A stretch of 64,000 bases of DNA from Pictodentalium vernedei (Eukaryota; Mollusca; Scaphopoda; Dentaliida; Dentaliidae): assembly GCA_031216915.1 (NCBI GenBank), contig CM062294.1, forward strand, positions 161,961,455-162,025,454, written 5' to 3'. Below the pieces are notes generated by a model. It worked only from the letters and a program-made list of their open reading frames with translations, searched no databases and was not told the DNA's origin. The position numbers and the translations under genes are program-made. Below are positions 1-12,069 of this stretch, in pieces. The first letter of the stretch is position 1. Every line of letters starts with the position of its first letter.

Positions 1-484
1 TTAATGCAAAAAATGAAAATATTTAGTTATTCAGCAATTTTGTTTGGAAGTGTCGTCTGCTTTTTGTGTTAGGTAAAGGGTTAAGTTGTTATAATACAAC
101 GAGGCCAGATTGTATCTACCGTCCTCTTGTATTTCACCCAATATTAATTTATTGGCCACCATCATTTATTTGTGTATTGGGGTAATAATTTTGAACCAAC
201 ATCAGTGACAGCTCTAGTTTATTTTTGTCAGTAAACAACATACATGTAACCTCGAACAAAAGATGTACAGTAATTTAGTCTGTACAGATAACAACAGTGA
301 TGAACAAAAAGTTTACCATCTACATAACGTTTTGTTATCTAAAACGTCCTAGGTGACCTGGCCACAGAGCAAAAGGGAATATTGCCAGCGGAGATAAATT
401 ATCAATAAACCATATATAACTGCTGGTCAGGGCGACGGGAACGCGAGACTATTACCGCTGTGCTCTGTGTGGATCTTTTTATAA
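1..484. other. No gene recognised
   Basis: AT-rich non-coding sequence. I see no open frame, RNA gene or repeat that I can name. The tail near 420-484 may already belong to the LINE piece that follows, but I cannot show it. Confidence 0.4.
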
Positions 485-1385
485 ATGTGCTATTGTGCCT
501 GACCCCGGTAAGAAAGCTGACAAAAAAGACATACAACCGCCTTCATGGCGAAGTCAAATAAGCCCTCAAAGCTGAAAAACAAGCCAATTGGGAAAAGGTA
601 ACAGCCAATTTAAACGGGGTCCAAGATGCTAAAAAATTCTGGGACTCTTTCAAAATCCTAACTGGGCAAAAAAAACAAGGGCGGCAAAGCCGCAGCCAAA
701 CCTCTTAAAAGGGAAGACGGTTCCTTCACGCGCACCGACAAAGACAAGGCCGACACCTTTGCCGACATTCTAAGAAAAACGCATCGCCCGTATCAAGGCG
801 CGGGCAATGATGACGCCATCATAAACGCGATTGGTGACTTCATCAATGAACACCCCGATATCTACCGTGACTCCAAATTCGATAACGAACCAGAAGACGG
901 GGATGACGATGACCTCGTCACCCCCATCACCAATGACGAAATCATCAACGTCATAAAAAAAATGCAAAAATTCCTCCTCACCCGGCGAAGACGAGGTTAG
1001 CTACAAAATTCTAAAACAAAGCCCAAATTCCCTAATCGAAAAACTAAACAAACTGTTCAACGCTTACCTCACCCATGGCTACTTTCCCAAATGTTGGAAA
1101 AAAGCCATCGGTGTCATGATACCAAAACCTGACAAGGACCCTTCCGATCCAGCCAGCTACCGCCCAATCAGCCTCCTCAGCTGCATTGGTAAGACATTCG
1201 AACGAATCCTTACCAATCGGTTGAAGGGGGCACCTTGAAGACAACGATTTTTTCAATAAGTGGCAAAGAGCCTATAGAAACCGCAAAGAAGGCATCGAGC
1301 ATGTCTACCGACTGGTCACTCAAATGAAAACCGCGATCAACAAGCACCAAATAGGCGCGGCAGTCCTGTTTGACGTCGTGGATCC
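485..1385 (+). mobile_element. LINE (Jockey/CR1-like) reverse transcriptase fragment
   Basis: Translated in shifting plus-strand frames, this stretch reads as the linker and first part of a non-LTR reverse transcriptase. From about 1030 to 1210 it encodes a run containing YFPKCWKKA, MIPKPDKDPSDP and YRPISLLSCIGKTFERIL, the usual pattern ahead of the catalytic palm. It continues through a piece like FNKWQRAYRNRKEGIEHVYR and stops at AAVLFD, about where the first catalytic aspartate motif begins, near 1380. The endonuclease half and the YADD half are absent, so it is truncated at both ends. Several frame changes (for example near 665, 975 and 1225) and an in-frame stop near 560 show that it is dead. 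The product would have been the target-primed reverse transcriptase of the LINE. The clade assignment is from motif memory only. Confidence 0.8.
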
Positions 1386-2214
1386 CCTTTTAATTGTGTC
1401 TGAAATCCAGTGACCCAGTAATCTAAATCAATGAGATTGGTCACGCATGACTGATTAGGGTACAATTAACGTAACAGGGACTGGCAATTTGTGCAGAGAA
1501 AAGAGATGGCCACACTTTATCCAGCACCCATTGTGTGTGGTCGAGCAGTAAGCATTTGAAAAAATAAAGAAGATAACAGAACTGATTAAATACTGTTTCG
1601 GAAAGTATTTGACACATTAATGGTTTCATACTTCTCTGATTGACCTGAGAACATCGGTTAGTTATTGGAGATGTATTTTTTCAACTTTGTACATGTAAAG
1701 TGGTTATGGAATTATTTTTTTTATCCAAATGTATGAGAAGCTCCTCCATGCTCGGGATATTATGACGTTGGGATTAGACAGTTAATTCAATATCAGCACC
1801 ACACATTGCCATAAAACTGAATATGCGGCATATTTTGCTTTCGCTCGATTTACGTCAGCGAATGCGACTGCACTGTTTTAAAGGAATAACGGAATTTAAA
1901 GAAACGTGTTCGTGAGATTATCCACTGCAAAACAAAGTAAGGCTGGTTTAAAATGTATTGAAGAACTAACATTTTATACATATTTTTTTTACTCTTAATA
2001 TTTACATTGAAGCAGAACAATACCACGTTATTTTTAACGACAGCCGACAAAATACGTGAAACAAAAATGAGGTAGATGCAGGGTACGAAATTCTGCATCT
2101 GATGTGCACCTACAGATTCGCTACTACTGATCGTTCGATCAGTTGACCTTCAAGCCATCGTGTTCCTGATTTCTTAACCCCTTCACTGCTGCACAATTTG
2201 GTAATATTCTGTGC
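1386..2214. other. No gene recognised
   Basis: Non-coding, AT-rich sequence between the LINE fragment and a MITE. The open frames here are short and show no domain, codon bias or splice context. Confidence 0.4.
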
Positions 2215-2222
2215 GGAACCTC

Positions 2223-2554
2223 CAGTGGCGTAGATAAGGGGGGTGGGGGGTGTGGGGGGGGGGGGGGGGGGGGGCGGAGGCCCCCCACCAGAAGTTTTGT
2301 CGGAAATTTTTTGGGACCATTTTTAGGCGAATTTATGCCTAATAACATTAAAATGCTGGCTTTGGGGGATAAAAACATGCCATTTGGGGTACATTTTGGG
2401 TAAAAAAGACCAATTTTCAGTACATTTGCAGTAAACAACAGATTCTTTCTGTTTGTTTGGGTTTTTTGTTGTTGCTACACTGTCGGAAAATTTTCGGTCT
2501 GTCGGAAAATTTTGGGCTTGCCCCTCCGCCAGCGAAAAGCTATCTACGCCACTG
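2223..2554. mobile_element. hAT-type MITE with 8-bp target duplication
   Basis: The ends are inverted copies of CAGTGGCGTAGATA (2223-2236 and 2541-2554). They are flanked by an exact 8-bp direct repeat, GGAACCTC, at 2215-2222 and 2555-2562. CAGTGGCG-type termini and 8-bp duplications are the signature of hAT transposons. The 332-bp body has a long G run (about 2236-2274) and no transposase, so it is non-autonomous. The exact duplication and well-matched ends suggest a fairly recent insertion. The proline-rich open frame on the minus strand is only the complement of the G run. Confidence 0.9.
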
Positions 2555-2664
2555 GGAACCTCTTATTGGAGGGAGCGTAGGCCTTTACTTATTTGTAATT
2601 TTAAAATTGTATATAACTTTTTAACACTTTACATAACATAACGGCCAAAATCGGCTAACGATTT

Positions 2665-2857
2665 TCAGCTATCGCTAGCGATTCAAGTTGTAATTATTTT
2701 GCAGGATTTGTAGAAAATTCCAGTAAAATTCGCTTCTATTTAAAAATTGTTCGTCAGCAATTTCCGTTCCGCACATATGTGTGAAACATATTTTTATTTT
2801 TCCGCACGGTTTAGTGTTGCTGAAGATGGGGATTTCATAGAAGAGGCGTGTAATAAA
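2665..2857 (+). repeat. Dispersed MITE-like repeat, copy 1 (left-truncated)
   Basis: This matches 18665-18835 and 63243-63442. Shared marks are GCTATCGCTAGCGATTC near the start, GATTTGTAGAAAATT, a run rich in TTTCCGTTCCGCA, and the terminal GGCGTGTAATAAA at 2845-2857. The left end with its inverted terminus is missing in this copy. Confidence 0.75.
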
Positions 2858-4207
2858 TATAATTACCCTCAACCCACACTCACAAACTTTCTATTAGAAA
2901 AGGCATCCGATCCTAGCGTTTTAGCTTGATTTAGCTCCTATTTAGCAGGCGCTTTGTGAGCGATATTAACATTTAAAGAATACGAAGAAGGACACACATT
3001 TTTCGAGTCATATTTGTGCATCCAAATCATCAAGTAATAATTCAGCCTGGTAGTTGGGCACATAGTCCAAACTTGGCTCCAAAAGCAATAAAATTGAGGT
3101 ATCTTCACACGTATAGAAACATTTTTCAAACGAGCAGTTCTGTGCCCTTTCCTATATTTTATCTTCTCGTGTATAAATGATTTGCAAATCCAACGATTGG
3201 TGTACAGTCCGCAACAACTTGGTGCGTGCGCCTTCGGCTAACGGGAATGTCAGTGACTGTCGGAGCATTGATTTCATTTTTCTGTGTGATTGCAGTATCC
3301 CGTTTAATGTGCTGCTTGTATAAATTAATATACCGTTAATGGCTCGTGAAGATCAAACAAATAACTGGCTAGTGTGATACTGTGGGAATATGTCTATGGA
3401 TGCACATGTTCTGTGAACATGCGAAAAGGGACATCCAGCCAAAGGAGGCTTTCAATGGTCGCCATGCAGTGCAAAGCGCGTGGCTGCAAGCCGCAAACTA
3501 TAACTGGGTCCTGAGAGGCCGTAGAACGCAGTCACTGGGTGATTTTGTTACATTGCAAAAAGAGCTACACTTTCGAATAGTTTCTTCGGGAGAATGGCTT
3601 CAAAAACGAGATTCGAAAATCAGATGGCGGTAAAACCGCTGTTAGCAGAGACGAATCATACAATGATCGGACTAAAACTGATAAGCCAGATGTTTATGAT
3701 GCTAGGTGTAAGCATGTGGAAAGCACTTCTGCCTACCTGCTAATTGGCAGTCTAAAGCTGCGGTAGTCGAGGACGAGAAAGGCGTGAAGGCGGTTGCTAT
3801 CCTGGTGCGCCGAAGCGACACCAGCAGTTCAAACGCTGGAAAAGACTATTCTTCTGACAGACAGAACCGATGTTGTACGACCGCCACTGTTGAACCGATG
3901 GTCCAGTCTACGCCAGCAGAGTAGGGCTCCATGTCGGCCACACGTAGGCGCACAAAATAAATTAAAAAATAAACTAGACCTGTTCTGAAGGCCGTGAACA
4001 TCTATTCTCCAAGCACCGAGAGAAGATACAATTGGAAGTCGCTTATTATTCAGCTGTGGTATCTGGCCTGGTTTCTAGGGTTTGCTCACTGATTCTGATG
4101 ATCTATTTTGACCATACCATACTGTGTTGTTCCCTGTGTGGCAGATATAGGAACGTCCTGCCTTTATGGACTGTCTAGCTGTGATATGTGTACCAAAATG
4201 GTACGTG
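2858..4207. other. No gene recognised
   Basis: 1.35 kb with only short open frames (for example 3382-3633 plus and 3794-3988 plus). They show no recognisable domain and no splice-site pairing that I trust. Composition is mixed and no repeat structure is obvious. Confidence 0.4.
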
Positions 4208-4416
4208 CCTGTTACAACTGATAATATTACAACGCCGCATAATGTTACACCAACGCATAATGTTACAAAAATGTAGTAAACAACCGATAATGTTATAAAT
4301 TCCGCATAATGTTATAACTTTTTTCAACCCGTTATGTTATAAAAATCGACGCATAATGTTATAACTTTTTTCAACCCGTTATGTTACAACAAATTAACCG
4401 ATAATGTTATAACCTC
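4208..4416 (+). repeat. Left TIR of the 4.2-6.2 kb element
   Basis: 209 bp, roughly 95 percent identical by eye to the inverse of 5991-6199. It contains at least eight degenerate copies of a unit of about 16-20 bp ending in ATAATGTTA, each preceded by CGC or CCG. Confidence 0.85.
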
Positions 4417-5990
4417 AAATAAACATATATTTGGTAATTTATACTTTCATGGCATCAGATTCAGGTGGAGACCATCGGTCTGTATTTGAGGGAACTCTTC
4501 AGTTCCCAGTGTAAACTAACCATTATTGCAATAAACCCATTTCTGTGATAAATTACGTGTTCATTATATGGTCGGACATTAGGTAAGGATACTATCCTAT
4601 ATTTTATAGATACTAAACCCACTGAATCCCATTTTTCATCGTATGAAGCAATGACAGCTATGAAAATGAGCACGATGTGCGCAAAATCATACGTCTTAAA
4701 ATGAGAGCTATGAAAATGAGTGCAATGAGTACCTCTTCATACGTCTCATACCCTCATTAAGGATACTATCCTACCTTTATTTGGGAGTGTTTTCGGGAGT
4801 ATTTGGGTCAGTTTTCTGAAGATTGTCGGGTTGTTTGGATTAATTCGATATCTATTGGGTTGTTAGGGGTGAGACGGAGATCGTGTTCCCATAACAACAC
4901 GTGCCGCACATACGCACTCCTACCATCTATTACCATGATAATGACGTCACAACATAGCTACCCACGTGCACTATCATGACAACCCAACATGACCGCCCAG
5001 TCACGTGACATGACATCACTTCCGGGATCCTGCCCCGGGGTCCTACAAAATGGCTCATTTTCAACATTCATAACTACTCAACACCATCACCAACACTGCC
5101 ACAACACCGACATTAACACAGCTCCTCCTCCACAACCTCCTCCTTCTCCCTATACTGCCTTTTCTAGTGATTCCGCCTTTTCCAGAACCTGAAATCCTAA
5201 ATTCATCACTTCCACTTCTTCCAACATCTCCACCATCTATATTATCATACCGTCTAGCACTACTCCCTTATAGCATTCTCAGATAGCCTTCTCTGCACAA
5301 TCACCCTAATGTACTAATTCATGACCTCCTCTCCCTCTCAGCCTAATCCCTGCCCACCCCTTTCAATTCTGATAAACCCCATTCCGCTTCCTACCCAGTC
5401 TCGCATCTTATTCTTGTTCCGAGCGACACTACCAACCCGCCACATCCACCATATGTACCTCGCTCCATCCAACTTTTTTACCTCTTTTAACTCCACCTCA
5501 TTTTTGTTCACTGTCAGTTGTTAAAGTGTCAAATTAATGAACAATAAGATATTTTTATGACTAAGAAATATGCGACAAATGTGTTTTAGATGCCCAAAAC
5601 AAGCAGAAACATAGGCATTTGACCATCCCCAAAGGCGTCAGGGGACCATGGTACACTACATTTCTGGAAGCGGAGACTACGCATGTTGGTAAACGTACCA
5701 ACCAGATAAAATAGCACCCCCCCCCCCCCACCACCCCCGCCTTCACCATGTTGGGCACTGGATGATTATGGTAATGACGTAACACGACTGAGTTACCAGG
5801 ATAATCCGCGTCTATGTAACGTGACTAGGTCATTTTATGATATATCCCTGGGGTGGGAGGGGGGGGGGGGTTATCTCCTTGCCTTAACCAGAGCAGAAAC
5901 CTTTAGTATAAATATTACATATCATTATGCGGCAATAAATGGTAAGTGGTAAAGTCCATCTACAATAGCTGTAACTGGAATTAGTATACA

Positions 5991-6199
5991 GAAGTTATAA
6001 CACTATCGGTTAATTTGTTGTAACATAACGGGTTGAAAAAAGTTATAACATTATGCGTCGATTTTTATAACATAACGGGTTGAAAAAAGTTATAACATTA
6101 TGCGGAGTTTATAACATTATCGGTTGTGTACTACATTTTTGTAACATTATGCGTTGGTGTAACTTTATGCGGCGTTGTAACATTATCGGTTGTAACAGG
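5991..6199 (-). repeat. Right TIR of the 4.2-6.2 kb element
   Basis: The inverted partner of 4208-4416, ending GTTGTAACAGG. It has the same internal unit order, so the unit array predates the present insertion. Confidence 0.85.
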
Positions 6200-7149
6200 G
6201 CCTTTTTCATCCCAGGCACCTTGTCCTCCCGCGATGTGTGTTATGATGGCCATGGAAGACGGGATCCTAAACAGTTAAGGACATCATTGGGCCCAGATGG
6301 GCAATCCTCATTTATTGGGGATGCTGTCCAATAAATCACCTTGTACCCTTACTTCATGTTAAATAGAGTGTGAAATATGAATGTGGCGTCGGGGCATTTA
6401 ATGGTTGCTAAACTGGTCATTTTTTAATAATTCTCTAGTCTTCTTTTCTCATTGCACTCTCCGCAAGACCCTTTTATTTTATTTCATTTGATTTTCTATT
6501 ACTCCTGCTGTACTGCCTGTCGAATGACATTGTTTTTGTACAACGGTATTCGTAGACCGATATGACCGGTTTAACAACTGCTCTATGACGGCGCAGCTGA
6601 AAGGGTCGGTCGGACTGCGTTAGGCATATGGATTAACCCTGGAAGCGTACGATTTCCGTGTACTATCGGTTTTATCTTCAGCTCGTGTTAAGCTGGGTTG
6701 CACTCGTTATGTTTTGCTCAGGATAAGGGTGTGATGCAGAGACTGAAGACTTTTGAAAAAAAAACACAATACCGATATGCCACAAGAAAACGCACACAAA
6801 CGGAGTCGAGAAGTGAAATGAAAATTTCGACTCTGACTGGGATACGAAAAGAGACCCTCCTTTTATGGCCAGAATTGGCCAAAATATATAATTATTTATG
6901 CAACAGGAGAGGAATAAAAACCATAATAGATTAACACATTTTCTCTTGAAAAAAAAAGAAAAAAAGAATAGTTGGCACAGTAAAAAACGTAAAAGAAATT
7001 AACATCACGAGCTTTGTAAATTGGATGTAGGACAGGATTTCAGGCAAAACATTTATTAAAAATTGAAAACATTATGGATATGTAATTAAATAGTGTTCCA
7101 AGTGAGAAACTCAATATCAGTAAAGGTGTAATAAGAACCGGGGAGCTTT
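6200..7149. other. No gene recognised
   Basis: Intergenic sequence. The 78-codon frame at 6698-6934 has no domain and I do not support it as a gene. Confidence 0.4.
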
Positions 7150-7262
7150 GCAGCATCGATGCTTTCAAAGCATCACTTCAAAGTGAATACGAGTCAAATT
7201 ATCACTGGAAATGAGCAATTTTTTCACAAAATATAATGAAAGGAAAATCTAGTGTTTTTAGC
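7150..7262 (-). mobile_element. Left half of an interrupted MITE
   Basis: This aligns in inverse with 62660-62755. Shared marks are GATGCTTTCAAAGCATC, GTGAATACG, ATTATCACTGG, TATAATGAAA and CAATCTAGTGTTTTTA. The match stops at 7262 and resumes at about 8567, so the copy has been split by an insert of about 1.3 kb. Confidence 0.7.
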
Positions 7263-8566
7263 TCACCAACTTTAGTTGTGTGAGCTTATGGCATGGCTCG
7301 ATCGGTTGGCGTCAGCGTCGGCGTCAGATTACATGTCCAATAATGATAAAGCTTCTGTTTAGGTCACTTACTCGCCCTATTTCTATATCATGGCTTTTAT
7401 AAAGCTGCAAAATGATGATTATTATCATTTTACCTTGATTTAACCCCTCATACCTTACATTTTAAACATGTTTCTTGACATTTTTAGTTGCGTTTAGTTT
7501 TTTCTTTCGCTCAGAATTTCATGTTTAACTAAGTGTTTAGGTCAGCTGCTGTGCACCTTCTCTTCCCATGGCACTTATATTCATCATACATCTTCCTAAG
7601 TATCATTGTTCCATGAATAACCCCTCATACCCTGCATTTAAACATTTTCTTGGCATTTTTAGTTGCGTTTAGTTTTCTGTTTAGCTCAGAATTTCATGTT
7701 TAACTAAGTGTTTAGGTCAGCTGCTGTGCTCCTTCTCTTTCCATGACACTTATATTCATCATACATGTTCCTCAGTATCATTGTTTCATGATCAACCCCT
7801 CATACCCTGCATTTTAAACATTTTCTTGACATTTTTAGTTGCGTTTAGTTTTCTGTTTAGCTCGGAATTTCATGTTTAACTTGGTGTTTAGGTCAGCTGC
7901 TGTACTCCTTTTCTTCCCATGGCACTTATATTCATCATACATGTTCCTCAGTATCATTGTTCCATGATTAACCCCTCATACACTGCATTTAAAACATTTT
8001 TCTTGACATTTTTAGTTGCGTTTAGTTTTCTGTTTAGCTCGGAATTTCATGTTTAACTCAGTGTTTAGGTCAGCTGCTGTGCTCCTTTACTTCCCATGGC
8101 ACTTATATTCATCATACATGTTCCTCAGTATCATTGTTTCATGATTAACCCCTCATAACTTGCATTTTAAACATTTTTCTTGATATTTCAGTTGCGTTTA
8201 GTTTTCTGTTTAGCTCTGAATTTCATGTTTAACTTAGTGTTTAGGTCAGCTGCAATGCTCCTGCTCATCCCATGGCACTTATTTTCATCATACATGTTCC
8301 TCAGTATCATTGTTCCATGATTAACCCCTCATACAATGCATTTAAATCATATTTTTCACATTTTTATTTGCGTTAATTTTCTGTTTAGCTCAGAATTTCA
8401 TGTTTAACTTAGGGTTTATGTCAGTTTTTGTGTTCTACTTTTAAGATGTTGTGTTTAGGTAAGCTTTGTCGCATGTTGTGAGCCTGTTTGATACAGTTCT
8501 TGTGTTTGCCAAAGTTACAATCAAAGAAGATGGTTGGTGAGCTATAGGGCGTTGGCGTCCTTCTTG
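7263..8566. mobile_element. Insert carrying a 176-bp tandem array
   Basis: This 1.3-kb block interrupts a MITE whose halves flank it. It starts with a small stem-loop (AGCTCACCAACTTTAGTTG then TGTGAGCTT, about 7259-7288) and a GGCGTCAGCGTCGGCGTC run. Its centre is a tandem repeat. Near the right end (8533-8544) an inverted copy of TAGCTCACCAAC appears. No transposase or target duplication is visible. The tandem core with terminal stem-loops recalls non-autonomous Helitron-like or other satellite-bearing elements, but this is a guess. Confidence 0.55.
7440..8435 (+). repeat. Tandem repeat, unit about 176 bp, 5.6 copies
   Basis: The marker TAACCCCTCATA recurs at about 7440, 7618, 7793, 7970, 8148 and 8324, and GTTGCGTTTAG recurs at 7488, 7662, 7838, 8015 and 8191, a spacing of 174-177 bp. 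Each unit also has TGTTTAGGTCAGCTGC and CACTTATATTCATCATACA. The last copy is more diverged (8324-8435). The unit is near nucleosome length. Confidence 0.9.
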
Positions 8567-8645
8567 TTGAGTGGATACCGATAATTTCCAGCAATAATTC
8601 AACACATATTCACCCGGAATTGATGCACAAAACCCGCTAGGCCAA
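8567..8645 (-). mobile_element. Right half of the interrupted MITE
   Basis: This matches in inverse 62578-62658: AGTGGATACCGA, CCAGCAATAATTCAACAC, TATTCACC, GAATTGATGCA and AACCCGC. With 7150-7262 it makes up one MITE of about 190 bp. Confidence 0.7.
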
Positions 8646-9438
8646 CATGGCGTGAAAGTCCGTAATATAAATTTCCGTTTGCTTCGTCCTTTTAAAGGAC
8701 GTACCAAACCAAAATGTTATGTTACGGACTTTCAGGCTATGTTTGGAATTGAGATTGTGGGGTATACTGAATTGCATGCGTCCGTCCGTCCGTCCATCTG
8801 ACCGGGTGGACATTCAGCACCTTAAGCGGTTGGAGGTGTGGCATAACACAAAACATTTCCATTGCCAAAGTACCGGGTATTGCTTCCATAAGTGTTTATC
8901 TGTTTGTCCTTAAGCGGTAGCGGGGTGGGTTTGAAACAAAAGAAAAGCCACTTAAGGGCCAATTTTATAGGCGTCCATCCGTTGGTCTGACCATCCGTCC
9001 GTCCGTCTGGGTCATTGTCTCAGCTTAGAGCTCTATGTCACTGATTCAATTAATGGTTAGACTAAATGGTGTCGGTACATATACCTGTTGTTGTACTTTT
9101 ATAATAATAGAGTAATCGACTAATTAGTGTTAATACACTAGTCTTAGCGGGTAGCGAGTCTATTCAAAAAGTAGTATTCAATTAGATAAATACTCCGTAC
9201 CGTCGCGAGTCGAATCAAATGCAGTATTTTGTAAAGTTGATAATCTACAATATTTAACTGAAAAAAAAACAATGCTTCATTACTGAACAATGACAATTAA
9301 CGATGAAAATGTGTCCCAACATAATTTTCAACACCTTATTAAAAAAATACGTAATAACTTTATTTTTTCATTTACTTCCTCATCGATCGTGCTCTTCTCT
9401 GTCACAGTGACCTCCCTTTGCAAGTGACAAAATACGTT
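8646..9438. other. No gene; simple repeats
   Basis: Non-coding. It holds short GTCC tandem runs at about 8781-8797 and 8994-9008 and two related patches beginning near 8822 and 8909 (TTAAGCGGT). No open frame is credible. Confidence 0.5.
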
Positions 9439-9699
9439 TACAGTACGTGGCGATTGTATTATAACTAAATCACCCACAGTGTGAAGATTCCACCCAAGCA
9501 ATAACTGCAAATTTGTTGCAAAGCATAACCAGCACAAGCAAAGTTTCTGCCAATAGACCTCCGGATTAAACCCGAAGGTCCATTGGCTGAAACATTGCTT
9601 GTGTTTTTTGTCGATATGTACACAATTTGAAATTTATAGCTTGGATGATAACTCCACTCCACGGGTGATTTAGTTACAATCCACTCTCCACGTATTGTA
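9439..9699. repeat. Fold-back (palindromic) element
   Basis: Two arms of about 128 bp meet around 9567. The inner arms are strong: CACAAGCAAAGTTTCTGCC at left answers GGCTGAAACATTGCTTGTG at right, with CCGGATTAAACCCG at the centre. The outer arms share ATAACTAAATCACCC on the left with its inverse GGGTGATTTAGTTA on the right. No coding content. Confidence 0.8.
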
Positions 9700-11764
9700 T
9701 GTGAGCACTGTGTGGCCAGCAACTGTACTACTCACATTTGGCCAAGGATCACTCTTAACCATCTATATATTTGATACATAAAAGGTCAAATTATGTGTAG
9801 TGTTTTAAGTTTGTTTATTTGTTCATTAAGGTTTAATACGACTCCAACAAGCTTTGATCATATAATATCAGATAATTTTACGCCTGGGGAAGTTGGAGTA
9901 CCCAGAGAGAACAACTGGGCAATGATGAATAACTTTCGGCCTCTCTAATTTACCCTCCTAACACAAACAGTTAGCATTGGTTGAAGGTAAGTGTTACGTT
10001 GACATGTTGTACATCTGTGGTCGACGCACAGTATCCACACGGTTCACTTACCTTCAAGCAGTGCTAAACCTGCTTGTACCAAGATGATAAATCAGAAAGT
10101 GCGACAGTTACTAGGCATTGTTCAGTACTTTCCTATGTGAACTCTAGCTTTTTCTACCCGTAAATTTGTACAACTTGATATGACCAAAACTATTAAAGGT
10201 GTCACTGCTCCCCAATAAATAAACAAATAAATAATATATTCCTTTCATGTACAAATTATGTTGACGAATGGGGAGTGGTCCTTAGCAAAATGTGAGTAGA
10301 ATATATCAAATTTGTAAATTGCAATCACATGCCATCCTCGAGGATTACCCTTTATGTGAAAAAAATGATACAGAAAATTAAAAATAAGTTTCAAGGATCC
10401 CGAAGATCTGTTACATTAATCCCGGACATGAATACATCAATCCCGCCATTCAAACGATTTTACTTTCATGGTGGTTTTATTAAATGCGTTTGTTATTATG
10501 TCAAATTTAAATCTTATCCAAAATAACGTCAATGTGACGTTTTTGCCATGAACGTTTAACAGCTAACCGTCTAGAGGACGCTCTCTCTCTCGAAATTGTG
10601 GACGTGTATTCTCCAATAAAACTTATATCTAAAGATGAAATCAGTTTTCAGCCGACGAACAAGTCACCTAGGACTGTCGGTTGGGTGACGTTAGGACATC
10701 TTCGTCTGATAATTTATAGTTTGTCTAATTCACATGAAAATTTAGCATGTTGTAGAGATCGAAAAATATAAACGCCAAACGATACCCATATAGAAGCTAA
10801 ACACATGGCTCAAGGGGTCGTGGGAAGGATTCGAGGCACAGCTGTATGCTCGTATGGTCATTGACGCAATAAACGGAACGCTATAACGTCTCTTTTGACG
10901 GAGGTTCAAAAAACGAAAAAATTAAATTCAACTTTTGGAAGGTGTGGCCATGTGACCGTTTAGGATTTATGGTCCCAAATAGTAGGTTGAAAAAAAATTT
11001 GAAACTCCGATGTCAGATACCGAAGATATGGCGGAAAGAATTTAAGAGATACACATTTGCTCACAGCTCTACCATCAAACTACAAAATGTAGCTCAACAT
11101 CTATATCAGGAGCTGAGAGAGGAATAACGGAAGACGGGCATTGACAAGTTTATATACATTGCCTCCAAAACCGTTCAGGGAATGACGTAAGTGCCCATCT
11201 GGGGTTGAAAAACGTAAAAATTGTTTTTCACCACACGAAGTCGAACATCTCGTGGTACCGAATAGAAAGGTGAAAAATATTTGAAAAACCAATTTCAGAC
11301 AATGGAGATCCTGACGTTAATACCATCGGGCGTATTATTTTATAATTTAAGCCATTTTGGGCAGTTGTGATTGAACCGTTTCTTTTGTAATTCCAGTAGC
11401 TCTGCATCTATATATGACACAACTGAGGAACTTAATACACTGCTTTCTGGTTAACTGCAAGCCTGATTTTTTTTTTTTCATTTCCACTTTACGCGCCCGA
11501 TGTCAATGATGTCAGTTTTACGGCTGATTATTTTTTTTTACCTCATTTTCAGTCTCAGACTTTCGAAATTTTGGGTATGAAACCTCTTCCAGAAACATAT
11601 CTAAAATGTGGTGCCGTCCTTGGAACATTCCAACCTATTTGTCCAAACACTGGGGTGTCGTTATAGTGGCTATTGGGTCAAAAATTAAAATGTGTCGGAT
11701 TTCTTTAAAAATTTAGAATGTTTTGCAGCGACAAAAATTAGGCGATAGCGTTTTTTTTATTTAT
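9700..11764. other. No gene recognised
   Basis: 2 kb without a supported gene. The sequence near 10170-10240 ends in a TAAATAAACAAATAAATA run after GATATGACC and AAAGGTGTC. It resembles the tail of the SINE at 20412-20815, so a degraded SINE tail may lie here. Short open frames at 10329 and 10942 have no domain. Confidence 0.35.
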
Positions 11765-11910
11765 GTAACAATCTAACAATCATATAGATTTTGGCCTGAA
11801 AACTACGAGAAACGGTACGTATCACATAATGTGTTCCGATTCCGTATCATATAGATGAATCATTGTGATTCCGTATCACATAGACGACTCGTTTCCGGTA
11901 GCGCTACGGG
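11765..11910 (+). repeat. Dispersed repeat A, copy 1
   Basis: Shares ATCTAACAATCATA, GATTTTGGCCTGAAAAC, GTATCACATAATGTGTTCC and GACTCGTTTCCGGTA with copies at 21815-21960 (inverted) and 22033-22172. Unknown family, non-coding. Confidence 0.8.
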
Positions 11911-12069
11911 CTGTCATAACAGGCGCATGGGTACATTCTATGTGTGTTTCAGTGATCGACCGAACATTATGTCCCAAAAATGTTTAAACGTAATTTAACC
12001 CGTTACCTAACATGAAAAGGAGACGACACTTGCAACAAAAATTCTGGAATAACTCATTTTTTTTCATTG

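Larger units (their letters stand above)
4208..6199. mobile_element. Non-autonomous element with 209-bp repeat-built TIRs
   Basis: Two 209-bp arms (4208-4416 and 5991-6199) are near-identical inverted copies beginning CCTGTTACAAC. Each arm is a chain of degenerate units such as CGCATAATGTTATAAC, AACCGATAATGTTA and CAACCCGTTATGTTATAA. The 1.57-kb body has no convincing coding sequence. It carries pyrimidine-rich DNA, a C run near 5712, and a CRE/E-box-rich patch (4960-5045) resembling the TIR of the element at 14648-15752. I could not find a clear target-site duplication, so the superfamily is unknown. Confidence 0.8.

Noticed and set aside
2139-2438. Proline-rich frame near 2.2 kb
   Set aside because: It arises from the G run inside a hAT MITE.
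4989-5524. Pro/Ser/Thr-rich frames in the 4.2-6.2 kb element
   Set aside because: They follow pyrimidine-rich DNA and show no repeat, domain or codon constraint.
7440-8435. CRISPR-like array
   Set aside because: Units of 176 bp are contiguous with no unique spacers, in an animal genome. It is a tandem satellite.
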